Both the position numbers and the translations under genes were made by a program. Under the pieces are notes generated by a model. That model ran no database searches. It was not told the DNA's origin and saw only the letters and a list, made by a program, of their open reading frames with translations. A stretch of DNA of 64,000 bases, from NCBI RefSeq assembly GCF_004355005.1, contig NZ_SMSJ01000002.1, positions 124,001 to 188,000 of the forward strand, written 5' to 3'. The stretch's first letter is position 1; each line of letters starts with the position of its first letter. The DNA is from Dankookia rubra. Its GTDB lineage: Bacteria > Pseudomonadota > Alphaproteobacteria > Acetobacterales > Acetobacteraceae. Positions 55,917-64,000 of this stretch are shown here, in pieces.

Positions 55917-56969
55917 CTAGGGAGTGGCGGACGGGAATACGAAGGCCCGCTCCGGGTCCATCGCAACCGTCACCCGCTGTCCACGTGCCAGACGGATTCC
56001 GGGCGGCAGCCGGGCGTGCAGGTGCAGCACCCCGCCGGCGCCGTCGGCCACCGCCAGATGCACCAGGGTGGTGGCGCCGAGCAGCCGGCAGGCCTCAACC
56101 TCGGCCAGGGTACCGCCCTCGGCCTGGACCAGCAGCCCCTCCGGCCGCAGCAGCACCTCGACCGGCCCCTCCGCCAGGTCGGCCCCGGGGCGAACGGCCA
56201 AGCCGCCGATCGGCGTCGCCACCCGGCCCGCCCGCAGCCGGGCCGGCAGCCGGTTTACCTCGCCGAGAAAGGTGGCGACGAAGGGGTCCGCCGGGGCGAG
56301 GTAGAGCTCCTCCGGCCGGCCGAGCTGGACGACCCGGCCGCCCCGCATCAAGGCGATGCGGTCGGCCAGGAACATCGCCTCCTCTGCGTCATGCGTCACG
56401 ATCATCGCCGGGATGCCGGCAGTCTGCAGCACGTGCAGCGTGTCGTCGCGCACCTGCTCGCGCAGGCGGGCATCGAGACTGGCGAAGGCTTCGTCCAGCA
56501 GAACCACCTGCGGTCGGGGGGCCAGGGCCCGGGCAAGCGCCACCCGCTGCTGCTGCCCGCCGGACAGCATGTGAGGATAGGCGTTGGCATAGGCCTCCAG
56601 CCCCACCCGGGCCAGCGCCTCGGTCACCGCCCAGCTGCGCTCTCCGCGCGGGACGCGGCTGAGGCCGAAGGCGACGTTCTCGGCGACCGTCAGGTGCGGG
56701 AACAGCGCATAGTCCTGGAAGACGAAGCCGACATGGCGCTGCTCCGGCGGCACCTCCCGCCCCGGCTCGCCGACCACCACCCCGCCGAGCTCGATCCGGC
56801 CGGCCTGCAGGGGTTCGAGCCCCGCCACCAGCCGCAGCAGCGTGGTCTTGCCGTCACCGGAAGGGCCGAGCAGGCAAAGGATCTCGCCCGGGCGGACATG
56901 CAGGTCGACACCGCGGATCACCTCCCGCCCACCATAGGCGTGGCGGATGCCGGACAGGCGAAGGCTCAT
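55917..56969 (-). CDS. ABC transporter ATP-binding protein (FbpC/PotA-like, with TOBE domain)
   Basis: A 350-residue importer ATPase. The N-terminal cassette has Walker A LLGPSGDGKTTLLRLVAG (Asp where most relatives have Cys/Ser), Q-loop FVFQDYALFPHLT, signature MLSGGQQQRVALARALAP, Walker B VVLLDEAFASLDARLR and switch His in VTHDAEEAM. The C-terminal TOBE domain (about 240-350) indicates an iron(III), spermidine or similar import system. Permeases and a binding protein are absent nearby, so its partners must be elsewhere. The start overlaps the scpB stop by 4 bp (ATGA), showing tight coupling to chromosome-segregation genes. It occupies the place where tatA is expected. Confidence 0.88.
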   Translation of the reverse strand: MSLRLSGIRHAYGGREVIRGVDLHVRPGEILCLLGPSGDGKTTLLRLVAGLEPLQAGRIELGGVVVGEPGREVPPEQRHVGFVFQDYALFPHLTVAENVAFGLSRVPRGERSWAVTEALARVGLEAYANAYPHMLSGGQQQRVALARALAPRPQVVLLDEAFASLDARLREQVRDDTLHVLQTAGIPAMIVTHDAEEAMFLADRIALMRGGRVVQLGRPEELYLAPADPFVATFLGEVNRLPARLRAGRVATPIGGLAVRPGADLAEGPVEVLLRPEGLLVQAEGGTLAEVEACRLLGATTLVHLAVADGAGGVLHLHARLPPGIRLARGQRVTVAMDPERAFVFPSATP

Positions 56970-57697
56970 TGTGACGGTGCGGCGGCTTCCGCCGGGGCCA
57001 GCAGCCCGCTGCCGGGCTCGTTCACCAGTTCCTCCCGCCGCGGCAGGTCCGACAGTGCGCGTAGTCCAAATTGTTCGAGAAATTTCGGCGTGGTGCCCCA
57101 GAGACTCGGCCGCCCCGGCACTTCCTTGCGGCCGCGCGGGGCAATCAGCCCCGTCTCCAGCAGCGATTCCAGCGTGGTCTGCGACAGGCTGGCGCCGCGG
57201 ATCTCCTCCACCTCGGCCCGGGTCACAGGCTGGTGGTAGGCGATGATCGCCAAGGTCTCCATCGCCGCGCGCGGCAGCCGGCGCGGCACCTCGACCACCC
57301 GGGTCAGCGCCGGGGCGAGTTCGGGCGCAGTGCGGAAGGCGAAGCCGCCGCCGACCTCGACCAGTTGCACTGGCCTATCGGCGCATTGTGCGGCAAGCGC
57401 GGTCAGCACGGCCCGGGCATCGACGCCGGGCGGCAGCGCCTGCTGCAGCCGCTGCGGCGACACCGGGCGGTCGCTGGCGAAAACCAACGCCTCCGCCAGC
57501 CGCAGCGCATGCACGAACAGCGCCGGGTCGGGCGCCACGGGTGGTGCCACGGCCTCGGACGGCACAGCCGCGAAGGACCCTGGCTCGCTCCCCTCCGGCG
57601 CCGAGGTCCCGGTCACCGACGCTTCGGGGGTCGCCGCCTCCGGGGCGAGGGGCTCGGCTGGCAGGCGGCCATCGGCCGATTCAGGCGGCTCTTGCAT
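56966..57697 (-). CDS. scpB: Segregation and condensation protein B
   Basis: Winged-helix kleisin-interacting subunit of the SMC-ScpAB condensin. The 243-residue protein begins with a Pro/Ala/Glu-rich extension (about residues 1-58) not found in short ScpB proteins, followed by the tandem wHTH core (ALRLAEALVFASDRPVSPQRL, RAAMETLAIIAYHQPVTRAEVEEIRG, LIAPRGRKEVPGRPSLWGTT). It overlaps the 3' end of scpA by 17 bp and the start of an ABC ATPase by 4 bp, so the three are translated as one coupled set. Confidence 0.94.
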   Translation of the reverse strand: MQEPPESADGRLPAEPLAPEAATPEASVTGTSAPEGSEPGSFAAVPSEAVAPPVAPDPALFVHALRLAEALVFASDRPVSPQRLQQALPPGVDARAVLTALAAQCADRPVQLVEVGGGFAFRTAPELAPALTRVVEVPRRLPRAAMETLAIIAYHQPVTRAEVEEIRGASLSQTTLESLLETGLIAPRGRKEVPGRPSLWGTTPKFLEQFGLRALSDLPRREELVNEPGSGLLAPAEAAAPSQ

Positions 57698-58451
57698 CGG
57701 GCATGTCCTCGGCCGCCGCGCGGCGACGGATCAGGATGGGGCCGAAGCTCTGCTCCTGACGCAGCTCGATCCCGCCGCCGCGGGCGGTCTCGAGCGCCGC
57801 GATCAACGTGCTGGCCAGCGCGGCGCGCTGCTCCACCGGGTCAGTCAGCCCGTCCGGCAGAAAGCGCTGCAGCATGGCCCAGTCGGGCAGCGCCCCGACC
57901 AGCCGGCCAAGGCGCGCCAGGGCGTCCTGCACCGTCCAGAGTTTCCGATGCTTCGGCACATAGGGCCGGCGGGCGAGCGCCCGGCGGCGGGCGGCCGCAT
58001 AGGCCTGCAGCAGCGCGGGCAGCTCAGCCGAGATGCCGCTGCGGTCCTCGACCTTCAGCGACTCGGCGGCACCGCGGCCGAAGACCTCCCGCCCCAGTTG
58101 CGGTCGCGCACCGAGCCAGGCGGCGGCGGCACGCATCCGCGCCAGCTCGGCCAGCCGGTCGGTCAGCGCGGCGGCCAGCGCCTCGGCATCCTCCTCCTGG
58201 GCCGGGTCATCCGGCACCAGCAGGCGGGATTTCAGCCAGGCGAGCCAGGCGGCCATCACCAGCCAGTCGGCCGCCAGCTCCAGCCGCACCCGCCGTGCCT
58301 GTTCCAGCACCGCCAGGAACTGGTCGACCAGGGCGATGATCGAGATCTTCCCGAGATCGACCTTCTGCGCCCGCGCCAGGTCGAGCAGCAGGTCGAGCGG
58401 ACCCTCGAACCCCTCCAGCCGTAGGTGCAGGGTGGGCGAGGCCTCGGTCAT
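57681..58451 (-). CDS. scpA: Segregation and condensation protein A
   Basis: Kleisin subunit that closes the SMC ring for chromosome organisation. The 256-residue protein has the signature N-terminus LEGFEGPLDLLLDLARAQKVDL, then ISIIALVDQFLAVLEQ, WLVMAAWLAWLKSRLLVPDD, and the C-terminal winged helix. ATG 58451 overlaps the stop of the site-2 protease gene (ATGA), and the 3' end overlaps scpB. The frame extends further 5' to 58814 but that lies within the protease gene. Confidence 0.95.
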   Translation of the reverse strand: MTEASPTLHLRLEGFEGPLDLLLDLARAQKVDLGKISIIALVDQFLAVLEQARRVRLELAADWLVMAAWLAWLKSRLLVPDDPAQEEDAEALAAALTDRLAELARMRAAAAWLGARPQLGREVFGRGAAESLKVEDRSGISAELPALLQAYAAARRRALARRPYVPKHRKLWTVQDALARLGRLVGALPDWAMLQRFLPDGLTDPVEQRAALASTLIAALETARGGGIELRQEQSFGPILIRRRAAAEDMPDARAA

Positions 58452-59164
58452 GGCCCGGCGCCGTTGCCGGACAGCCGCACCACCAGGGTGAAGGCCTCGG
58501 ACACCACGTTGCGCAGCGCCCAGCCCACCGGGTCCACCCCGTCGGTCAGCCGCGGCAGCAGGAACACCACAAAGAGGACGATCAGGATGCCCCAGCGCTC
58601 CAGCCGCATATAGGGCAGCGCCAGCGCCCGGGGCAGCAGCCCGGTGACGATGCGGCCGCCATCGAGCGGCGGGATGGGCAGCAGGTTGAACAAGCCGAGG
58701 ACCAGATTCGCCAGGATGCAGAGGCCAAGGAAGCGATAGGCCATGCCCAGCGAGTCGGGCGACAGCAAACTCCCGAACAGCTCCACCGGGTGGACCAGAA
58801 GCCCGGCGGTCCATGCAAGCAAGAAGTTCATCGCCGGCCCCGCCGCGGCGACGATCATCATCCCGCGTCGCGGGTTGTGCAGCGCCATAACGTCGACCGG
58901 CACCGGCTTGGCCCAGCCGAACATGAACTCGACCCGCCCCACGGTCAGCAATTGGGTCACCAGCAGGAAGCCCGGCAGCAGGATGGTGCCGACCTGGTCG
59001 ACATGCCGCAACGGGTTGAGGCTGAGCCGCCCCATCCGCTTCGCCGTGTCGTCGCCGAGCGCCAGCGCCGCATAGCCATGCGCTGCCTCGTGCAGGGTGA
59101 TCGCCAGGACCGAGGCGACGATGGAGGCGAGGAGTTCCGGCAGCCAGCCGGCCGCCCCGCTCAC
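58448..59164 (-). CDS. Site-2 protease family membrane metalloprotease (M50)
   Basis: A 238-residue intramembrane zinc protease. The catalytic HExxH is in ITLHEAAHGYAALALGD, and the second metal-ligand motif is NLLPIPPLDGGRIV; other conserved segments are RMGRLSLNPLRHVDQVGTIL and RRGMMIVAAAGPAMNFLLAW. About five membrane helices are visible. It belongs to the PDZ-less minimal group (like YwhC/rseP-related family III). The GTG start at 59164 overlaps the nagZ stop as GTGA, and its own stop overlaps scpA. Substrates unknown. Position between nagZ and scpA is conserved in many alphaproteobacteria. Confidence 0.92.
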   Translation of the reverse strand: MSGAAGWLPELLASIVASVLAITLHEAAHGYAALALGDDTAKRMGRLSLNPLRHVDQVGTILLPGFLLVTQLLTVGRVEFMFGWAKPVPVDVMALHNPRRGMMIVAAAGPAMNFLLAWTAGLLVHPVELFGSLLSPDSLGMAYRFLGLCILANLVLGLFNLLPIPPLDGGRIVTGLLPRALALPYMRLERWGILIVLFVVFLLPRLTDGVDPVGWALRNVVSEAFTLVVRLSGNGAGP

Positions 59165-60159
59165 GCCGCCGCCGAGGCCAGCCAGGCGTCCCGCGCGGCG
59201 GTCAGGCTGCCGGCATTCAGCGGACGTCGCCGCGCCAGCATGGCGGCGCGAGCATCGGCCAGGCGGGATTCCGCGACCTCGGACAGCGCCGGGCAGCCGG
59301 CCAGCGCCGCCGCGGTCTCCGCCAGCACGCCGTTGCAATGCAGCACAAGATCGCAGCCGGCCTCGATCGCCGCCGCCGCCAGCGCGCCGGCCTCGCCGCG
59401 CAATGCCTTCATGCAAAGGTCGTCGCTGACCAGCACGCCGTCAAAGCCGATGGCGCCGCGGATCACCTGCTCGATCACCAGCGGGGAGAGCGTTGCCGGC
59501 CGGTCCGCGTCGAGCGCGGCGTAGAGGATATGCGCCGTCATCGCCCAGGCCCCGGCATCGGCCAGCGCCGCGAAGGGCGCGCAGTCGAGTGCCAGTTCCT
59601 CAAGCCCCACCGCGACCCGCGGCAGGTCGAGGTGGCTGTCGACCAGGGCGCGGCCATGGCCGGGGATGTGCTTGATGACGGGGATGCAGCCCGCCGCCTG
59701 CAGCCCCTCGGCCACCGCGAGGCCGAGCCGGGCGACCTCGGCCGGGTCTTCGCCGAAGCTGCGGTCGCCGATGATGTCATGCGCGCCGGGCAGCCGCAGG
59801 TCGAGCACCGGGGCGCAGACAACGTCGAAGCCGACTTCGGCGCATTCCATCCCGAGCAGCGCGGCATTGGCCCGCGCCGCCCCGGTCGGCCCACCGGTGA
59901 AGGCGGCAGCGGGGGCGAATTCCGGCCAGTGCGGCGGCCGCAACCGGGCGACGCGGCCACCTTCCTGATCGACCAGGATCGGCGCCTCGGCGCCCAGAAG
60001 GTCACGCAGTTCGGCGGTCAGGGCGCTGAGTTGGCCGGGTTCCTCGACATTGCGGGCGAAGAGGATGGCGCCGAGCGGCGGCGCGGCACGGAACAGCGCC
60101 GCCTCCTCAGGCGCCAGGCGCAGGCCGGCGATGCCGACGATCGCCGCGCGCGGCCGCAT
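59161..60159 (-). CDS. nagZ: Beta-N-acetylhexosaminidase (GH3)
   Basis: Removes N-acetylglucosamine from anhydromuropeptides in cell-wall recycling. The 332-residue TIM barrel has the GH3 NagZ motifs: GAILFARNVEEPGQL, ILVDQEGGRVARLRPP, CAPVLDLRLPGAHDIIGDRSFGED, the KHIPGHGRALVDSHLDLP loop with the catalytic His, and the nucleophile Asp in FDGVLVSDDLCMKAL. It lies 4 bp after the SPOR-protein stop and overlaps the protease start. The SPOR protein upstream also binds peptidoglycan, so the pair may act in wall turnover. Confidence 0.96.
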   Translation of the reverse strand: MRPRAAIVGIAGLRLAPEEAALFRAAPPLGAILFARNVEEPGQLSALTAELRDLLGAEAPILVDQEGGRVARLRPPHWPEFAPAAAFTGGPTGAARANAALLGMECAEVGFDVVCAPVLDLRLPGAHDIIGDRSFGEDPAEVARLGLAVAEGLQAAGCIPVIKHIPGHGRALVDSHLDLPRVAVGLEELALDCAPFAALADAGAWAMTAHILYAALDADRPATLSPLVIEQVIRGAIGFDGVLVSDDLCMKALRGEAGALAAAAIEAGCDLVLHCNGVLAETAAALAGCPALSEVAESRLADARAAMLARRRPLNAGSLTAARDAWLASAAA

Positions 60160-60163
60160 GCGC

Positions 60164-60925
60164 CTAGCCCCCGACCGGGACGCAGGCCCCGCCCTTGGCC
60201 CTTACCGCCTCGCAGAGCGTCTTCGCCGCGGCGGCATCGGCCAGCCCGCCGGCACGCAGGCGGAAAAGTGGCGTCTGACCATCGCGCTCGACCTTGGTGA
60301 TGCGCGGCTGGAATCCGGCGAGCTCCGGCACGCGCTTCGCCACCCGGTCCCATTCGGCGCGGGCGGCCTCCTCGGTCGCCAGGGCGCCGAGCTGGATCAT
60401 CGCTCGGCCATTGACCGCTGCCGCCGCAGGGGCGGCTGGCGCGGGACGCTGTGCGGCGACCGGGGGCGCCAGCGGCGCGGCATTGTTGGCCAGTGCGGTC
60501 GGCGGTGCCGGTGTTGGAGCGGGGGTCGGGGCCGCCGGCGCGGGGGCCGCCGGCTCGGCCAGGGTCGGCGGCGGCGGAGCCGCCTGCCGCTTCAGCAGGT
60601 CGAGCTGCGGCGCCTCGGGTCCCTGGTCGAGCCTGGAGTTGCTACTGCGGCGCTCGGCCTCGCGCCGCACCGCGAGCGGCTCAAGGATCAGCTGGTCCTG
60701 GTTGGGAACGACCATGCCGCCGGGATTCTCCGGCCGCACCTTCAGCGGCCTGACATCGGCCTCGATCACCGGCACCGGCTGCGGCCCCATGCGGGACAGC
60801 CCCCAAGCGACCGCGCCAGCCAGCGCCACCGCGCCGACCAGCCCGCCGGCAACCGCCAGCATCTTGACCGAAAGCCCCTGCTTCTCCTGGCGCGGCCGCC
60901 AGGAGGGTACCGCCAGATCGCTCAC
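60164..60925 (-). CDS. SPOR domain-containing membrane protein
   Basis: A 253-residue protein with one N-terminal membrane helix (about 24-45, KMLAVAGGLVGAVALAGAVAWG), a Pro/Ala-rich linker and a C-terminal SPOR domain (about 175-250: RAMIQLGALATEEAARAEWDRV, FQPRITKVERDGQTPLFRLRAG, TLCEAVRAKGGACVPV). SPOR domains bind denuded septal peptidoglycan, so a role at the division site is expected. The GTG start at 60925 overlaps the argS stop (GTGA). Placed between argS and nagZ, as in related bacteria. Confidence 0.9.
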   Translation of the reverse strand: MSDLAVPSWRPRQEKQGLSVKMLAVAGGLVGAVALAGAVAWGLSRMGPQPVPVIEADVRPLKVRPENPGGMVVPNQDQLILEPLAVRREAERRSSNSRLDQGPEAPQLDLLKRQAAPPPPTLAEPAAPAPAAPTPAPTPAPPTALANNAAPLAPPVAAQRPAPAAPAAAAVNGRAMIQLGALATEEAARAEWDRVAKRVPELAGFQPRITKVERDGQTPLFRLRAGGLADAAAAKTLCEAVRAKGGACVPVGG

Positions 60926-62745
60926 CGCATCTCCTCGACGGGCGTAACCCCCATCACCGCCAACCCCGAGCGGATGACCGTGGCAGTGGCGGCGACCAGC
61001 GCCAGCCTTGCCCGCGTCGCCTGCGGCTCGTCCTCGCGGATGAAACGCAGCGTCGTGTCCTCTCGGCCCCTGTTCCACAATACATGAAAGTCACCGGCCA
61101 AGTCATGGAGAAAGAAGGCGATTCGGTGCGGCTCGCGGGCCAGGGCGGCGGCTTCCACGGTGCGCGGCCAGGTGGTCAGGCGGCGGATCAGCGCGAGCTC
61201 GGCGGGATCGACGAGGCTGTCGAGCGGCGCCAGTGCCAGATCCCCCGCCGCCGGGTCACCAGCGCCACGCAGCACGCTGCGGCAGCGGGCATGCGCGTAC
61301 TGTACGTAGAAGACCGGGTTCTCGCGCGACTGCTCGACCACCTTGTCGAGGTCGAATTCCATCTGCGCATCGGCCTTGCGCGTCAGCATGGTGAAGCGCA
61401 CCGCGTCGCGCCCGACCTCGTCGATCAGGTCGCGCAAGGTGATGTAGGTGCCGGCGCGCTTCGACATGCGGACGGGCTGGCCATCCTTTACCACGTGCAC
61501 GATTTGCGCGAGCACGACGTCGAGCGGCACGGTGTTCGAGGACAGCGCGGCGACCGCCGCCTGCATCCGCTTGACATAGCCGCCATGGTCGGCGCCCCAG
61601 ACATGCACCAACTCGGCGAAGCCGCGTTCGATCTTGTGCAGGTGGTTGGCGATGTCGTTGGCGAAATAGGTGCCGCTGCCGTCCGACTTGCGCAGCGGCC
61701 GGTCGACCTCGTCGCCGAATTGCGTGGCGCGGAACAGCGTCTGCTCGCGCGGCTCCCAATCTTCCGGCGTCTTGCCCCTGGGCGGTTCCAGCACGCCGCG
61801 ATAGATCAGGCCACGATCGGCAAGCACCTGCTCGGCCTGTTCCAGCTTGCCGGCGCGGACCAGCGCCGCCTCGGAGACGAAGACATCCTGCTCGACGCCG
61901 AGCATGGCGAGGTCCTCGCGGATCGAGACCATCATGCGGGCAACGGTGACGTCGCGGATTGCATCGAGCGCCGCGCCAGCGGGGACGCCGCCGCCATCCG
62001 GCACGAGTGCCGCGCCGTGCTCAGCCGCCAGCGCCTCGCCGACCGGCACGAGGTAGTCGCCGCCATACTGCAGCGCGACGCCGAAGGCCTGCTCGAAGGC
62101 TTCGCGGCCGCGGTCAGAGGCGGCGAAGGCGCGCAGCGCGGGGGCATCCGGTACCGCGCCTGCCGGGGTCCTCAGCAGCGCCTGCAGGTACCGCCAATAC
62201 GCTGCCATTGCCAGCGCCTGCACCTGCGCCCCGGCATCGTTGATGTAATATTCCTTGGTGACGTCCCAGCCGGCCTTGGCCAGCAGGTTGGCCAGCGCGT
62301 CACCCACCACCGCGCCGCGGCAATGGCCGACATGCATCGGCCCGGTCGGGTTGGCCGAGACGTATTCGACATCGACCTTGCGCCGCGCGCCGACGCTGCC
62401 GTCGCCGTAGCGGGTGCCCTCCGCCAGGATGACCGGCAACTGCGCCCGCAGCACGCCTTCCCGCAGGCGCAGGTTGACGAAGCCGGGGCCGGCCGGGGCG
62501 GCGCTCTCGACCTCGGGCAAGGCCGCGAGCCGCTCGGCCAGGGCCGCGGCCAGCCTCGGCGGCGCCTGCTTCGCCAGCTTCGCCACCACCAGCGCGCCGT
62601 TGGTCGCCATGTCGCCATGGCTCGGGTCGCGTGGCGGCTCCATCAGCACGCGGGCGAAGGCATCGCCCGGCAGGTCGGGCAGCAGTTCCGCCAGGGCAGC
62701 GACGGTCCGGGCACGGAGCGCGGCGAAGAGGTCGTGTTCGATCAT
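60922..62745 (-). CDS. argS: Arginyl-tRNA synthetase
   Basis: Charges tRNA-Arg. The 607-residue class I enzyme has the N-terminal Add-1 domain, the HIGH-type site in EYVSANPTGPMHVGHCRGAV, the KMSK-like site in GQPVRMSKRAGTYITLRDL, and the DALR anticodon domain. The initial ATG at 62745 gives MIEHDLFAALRART; a longer frame upstream lacks domain support. It heads the tightly overlapped run argS-SPOR-nagZ-protease-scpA-scpB-ABC. Its partner tRNA-Arg(TCT) occurs at 3738. Confidence 0.97.
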   Translation of the reverse strand: MIEHDLFAALRARTVAALAELLPDLPGDAFARVLMEPPRDPSHGDMATNGALVVAKLAKQAPPRLAAALAERLAALPEVESAAPAGPGFVNLRLREGVLRAQLPVILAEGTRYGDGSVGARRKVDVEYVSANPTGPMHVGHCRGAVVGDALANLLAKAGWDVTKEYYINDAGAQVQALAMAAYWRYLQALLRTPAGAVPDAPALRAFAASDRGREAFEQAFGVALQYGGDYLVPVGEALAAEHGAALVPDGGGVPAGAALDAIRDVTVARMMVSIREDLAMLGVEQDVFVSEAALVRAGKLEQAEQVLADRGLIYRGVLEPPRGKTPEDWEPREQTLFRATQFGDEVDRPLRKSDGSGTYFANDIANHLHKIERGFAELVHVWGADHGGYVKRMQAAVAALSSNTVPLDVVLAQIVHVVKDGQPVRMSKRAGTYITLRDLIDEVGRDAVRFTMLTRKADAQMEFDLDKVVEQSRENPVFYVQYAHARCRSVLRGAGDPAAGDLALAPLDSLVDPAELALIRRLTTWPRTVEAAALAREPHRIAFFLHDLAGDFHVLWNRGREDTTLRFIREDEPQATRARLALVAATATVIRSGLAVMGVTPVEEMR

Positions 62746-62887
62746 GGTGGCGCGGGTGTAGCAGGCCGCCCGCCCGGGCGACAGGATGGCGGCGGGCAGG
62801 GCCGCCAAGCCTTCCTGGCCCGCGTCGGGTCCGGCGCAAGCCGGTCCAGGCCGCGGCGCCGCGCAGCGACGCCGCCTTCAGCCGGCT

Positions 62888-64000
62888 TCAGGCGGCCAGC
62901 AGCTCGTCCGCCGGGCCGAAGAACTCGTAATGGATCCGGTCCGCTGGGACGCCGGCCGCGACCAGACCGCCTACCAGGTCGCGGAGGAAGGGCTTCGGCC
63001 CGCAGAGATAATAGTCGGCCACCTCGGTCGGGGTGTTCCGCCGCAGCCAGTTCGGCGTCACCCGGCCCGCCTCGCCCTGCCCGGCATCCGCGGCGCGCGG
63101 CGCCTCGAGGAAGATCGTCGTGCGCAACCTCGGCAGCCGACGCGCCAGCTCGGCGACCCGCGGCCCGAAGGCGAGGACGCTGCCATCGATCGCGCCATGC
63201 ACCCAATGCGTCTCAAGCGCCGGCTGCTCGGCCGCGATCGCCTCCAGCATCGACAGCAGCGGCGTCAGGCCGACGCCGCCAGAAAGCAGCACCACAGGCC
63301 GATCCGGCCGCTCCGGCAGGAAGAACTCGCCGGCCGGCGCGGCAACCTCCAGCACCGTGCCGGGCACGGCCTGATCGTGCAGCCAGTTGGAGGCGACGCC
63401 GCGAGGCTCCCGCTTCACGCTGATGCGGTAGCCGGCCTCGCCGGGGGCGGAGGAGATGCTGTAGTTGCGCTTCAGCGGCGGCTGGCCCGGGACCTGCAGT
63501 CGGAAGGTCAAATATTGCCCGGGCCGATGGCGCATCACCGGGCCGCCATCCTCCGGCCGCAGCGTGAAGGACGTGATGATCGCGCTCTCCGGGCTCTGCT
63601 CCGCCACGACGAAGCGCCGCCAGCCCCGCCAGCCGCCGCGGGCTTCGGCCGCGGCGCGGTAAATCTGGGCCTCCCGGCCGATCAGGATATCGGCCAGGGT
63701 CCAGTAGGCCTCACCCCAGGCGGCGAGGACTTCGGGGGTCGCCGCCTCGCCCAGCACCTCGCCGATCGCGCCCAGCAGGGCTTCCGCCACGTGCGGGTAG
63801 TGTTCCGGCAGGATCACCAGGCCGGCATGCTTCTGCGCGATCCGCTCGACCGCGCCGGACATCGGGCCGAGATTGTCGATGTGCCGCGCATAGGCCAGCA
63901 CCGCCGTCGCCAGCGCCCTAGGCTGCGACCCGGTCTCGCCATGATGCGACTGGTTGAAAAGGTTGCGGATCTCCGGGTTGCGGAACATCCGCTCGTACAT
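62888..64000 (-). CDS. hmp: Flavohemoprotein / nitric oxide dioxygenase, 5' end outside window
   Basis: Oxidises nitric oxide to nitrate using haem, FAD and NAD(P)H. The visible 370 residues are a globin domain (distal helix region MYERMFRNPEIRNLFNQSHHG; proximal haem-ligand His in AYARHI / KHAGLVILPEHYP region), a FAD-binding domain with RPGQYLTFRL and RNYSISSAP, and a reductase domain with LSGGVGLTPLLSMLEAIAAEQ and YYLCGPKPFLRDLVGGLVAAGV, ending HYEFFGP. Comparison with typical Hmp length (about 395-400) suggests about 28 N-terminal residues lie beyond 64000. Not visible: promoter and any NsrR/NorR-type regulator. Confidence 0.93.
   Translation of the reverse strand: MYERMFRNPEIRNLFNQSHHGETGSQPRALATAVLAYARHIDNLGPMSGAVERIAQKHAGLVILPEHYPHVAEALLGAIGEVLGEAATPEVLAAWGEAYWTLADILIGREAQIYRAAAEARGGWRGWRRFVVAEQSPESAIITSFTLRPEDGGPVMRHRPGQYLTFRLQVPGQPPLKRNYSISSAPGEAGYRISVKREPRGVASNWLHDQAVPGTVLEVAAPAGEFFLPERPDRPVVLLSGGVGLTPLLSMLEAIAAEQPALETHWVHGAIDGSVLAFGPRVAELARRLPRLRTTIFLEAPRAADAGQGEAGRVTPNWLRRNTPTEVADYYLCGPKPFLRDLVGGLVAAGVPADRIHYEFFGPADELLAA

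Overview
The window is about 70% GC and gene-dense. It reads as chromosome from an alphaproteobacterium, most likely an acetic-acid-bacterium relative (Acetobacteraceae, Roseomonas-like). This placement is inference from gene order and protein character: tpiA/ppiD, trpE..trpG-trpD-trpC-moaC-moeA-lexA, argS-SPOR-nagZ-S2P-scpA-scpB..tatB-tatC-serS, an NDUFS4-like Complex I accessory gene between two tRNAs, CtrA-type DNA-binding domains, and SOS boxes of the alphaproteobacterial GAAC-N7-GAAC type.

Layout. 1-5.9 kb: 3'-truncated dadA divergent from an Lrp regulator, a hybrid histidine kinase, tRNA-Arg, the NDUFS4-like gene, tRNA-Pro, a DUF192 protein and an alpha/beta hydrolase. 5.9-9.5 kb: an AT-richer promoter region followed by six co-directional envelope genes (three small lipoproteins, a caspase-fold lipoprotein, a membrane protein and a secreted protein). 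I regard this as the most likely undescribed system here. 9.5-16 kb: GntP permease, a histone-deacetylase-like gene sharing a palindromic operator with a divergent MarR-MFS pair, and a second hybrid kinase. 16-28 kb: tpiA, ppiD, an orphan substrate-binding protein, then trpE and, after an amidohydrolase, a Trp-codon leader peptide with a complete attenuator in front of a 51-residue small ORF, trpG, trpD, trpC, moaC, moeA and SOS-boxed lexA.

28-37 kb: NUDIX protein and comEC converge on lexA; then gltX, msrP, a CtrA-like regulator with a degraded receiver, a lytic transglycosylase, an orphan amino-acid binding protein and a NIPSNAP protein. 37.3-39.5 kb: an AT-richer patch with a methyltransferase, next to tRNA-Lys. 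39.6-48.6 kb: an operon reading gyrA-coaD-three tandem cyclophilins, then ssb and uvrA diverging around an SOS box. 48.8-53 kb: RTX-repeat protein, squalene/phytoene-synthase-like protein, sodB, yajC with an unusual coupled partner, and a DUF815 ATPase. 53-64 kb: a tightly overlapping leftward run argS-SPOR-nagZ-site-2 protease-scpA-scpB-ABC ATPase-tatB-tatC-serS, preceded by a 5'-truncated flavohemoprotein.

The genes are mostly housekeeping: tryptophan and molybdenum cofactor synthesis, DNA repair, chromosome segregation, Tat/Sec export and translation. No CRISPR array, transposase, integrase or rRNA was seen. All assignments rest on reading the sequence; no database search was run.
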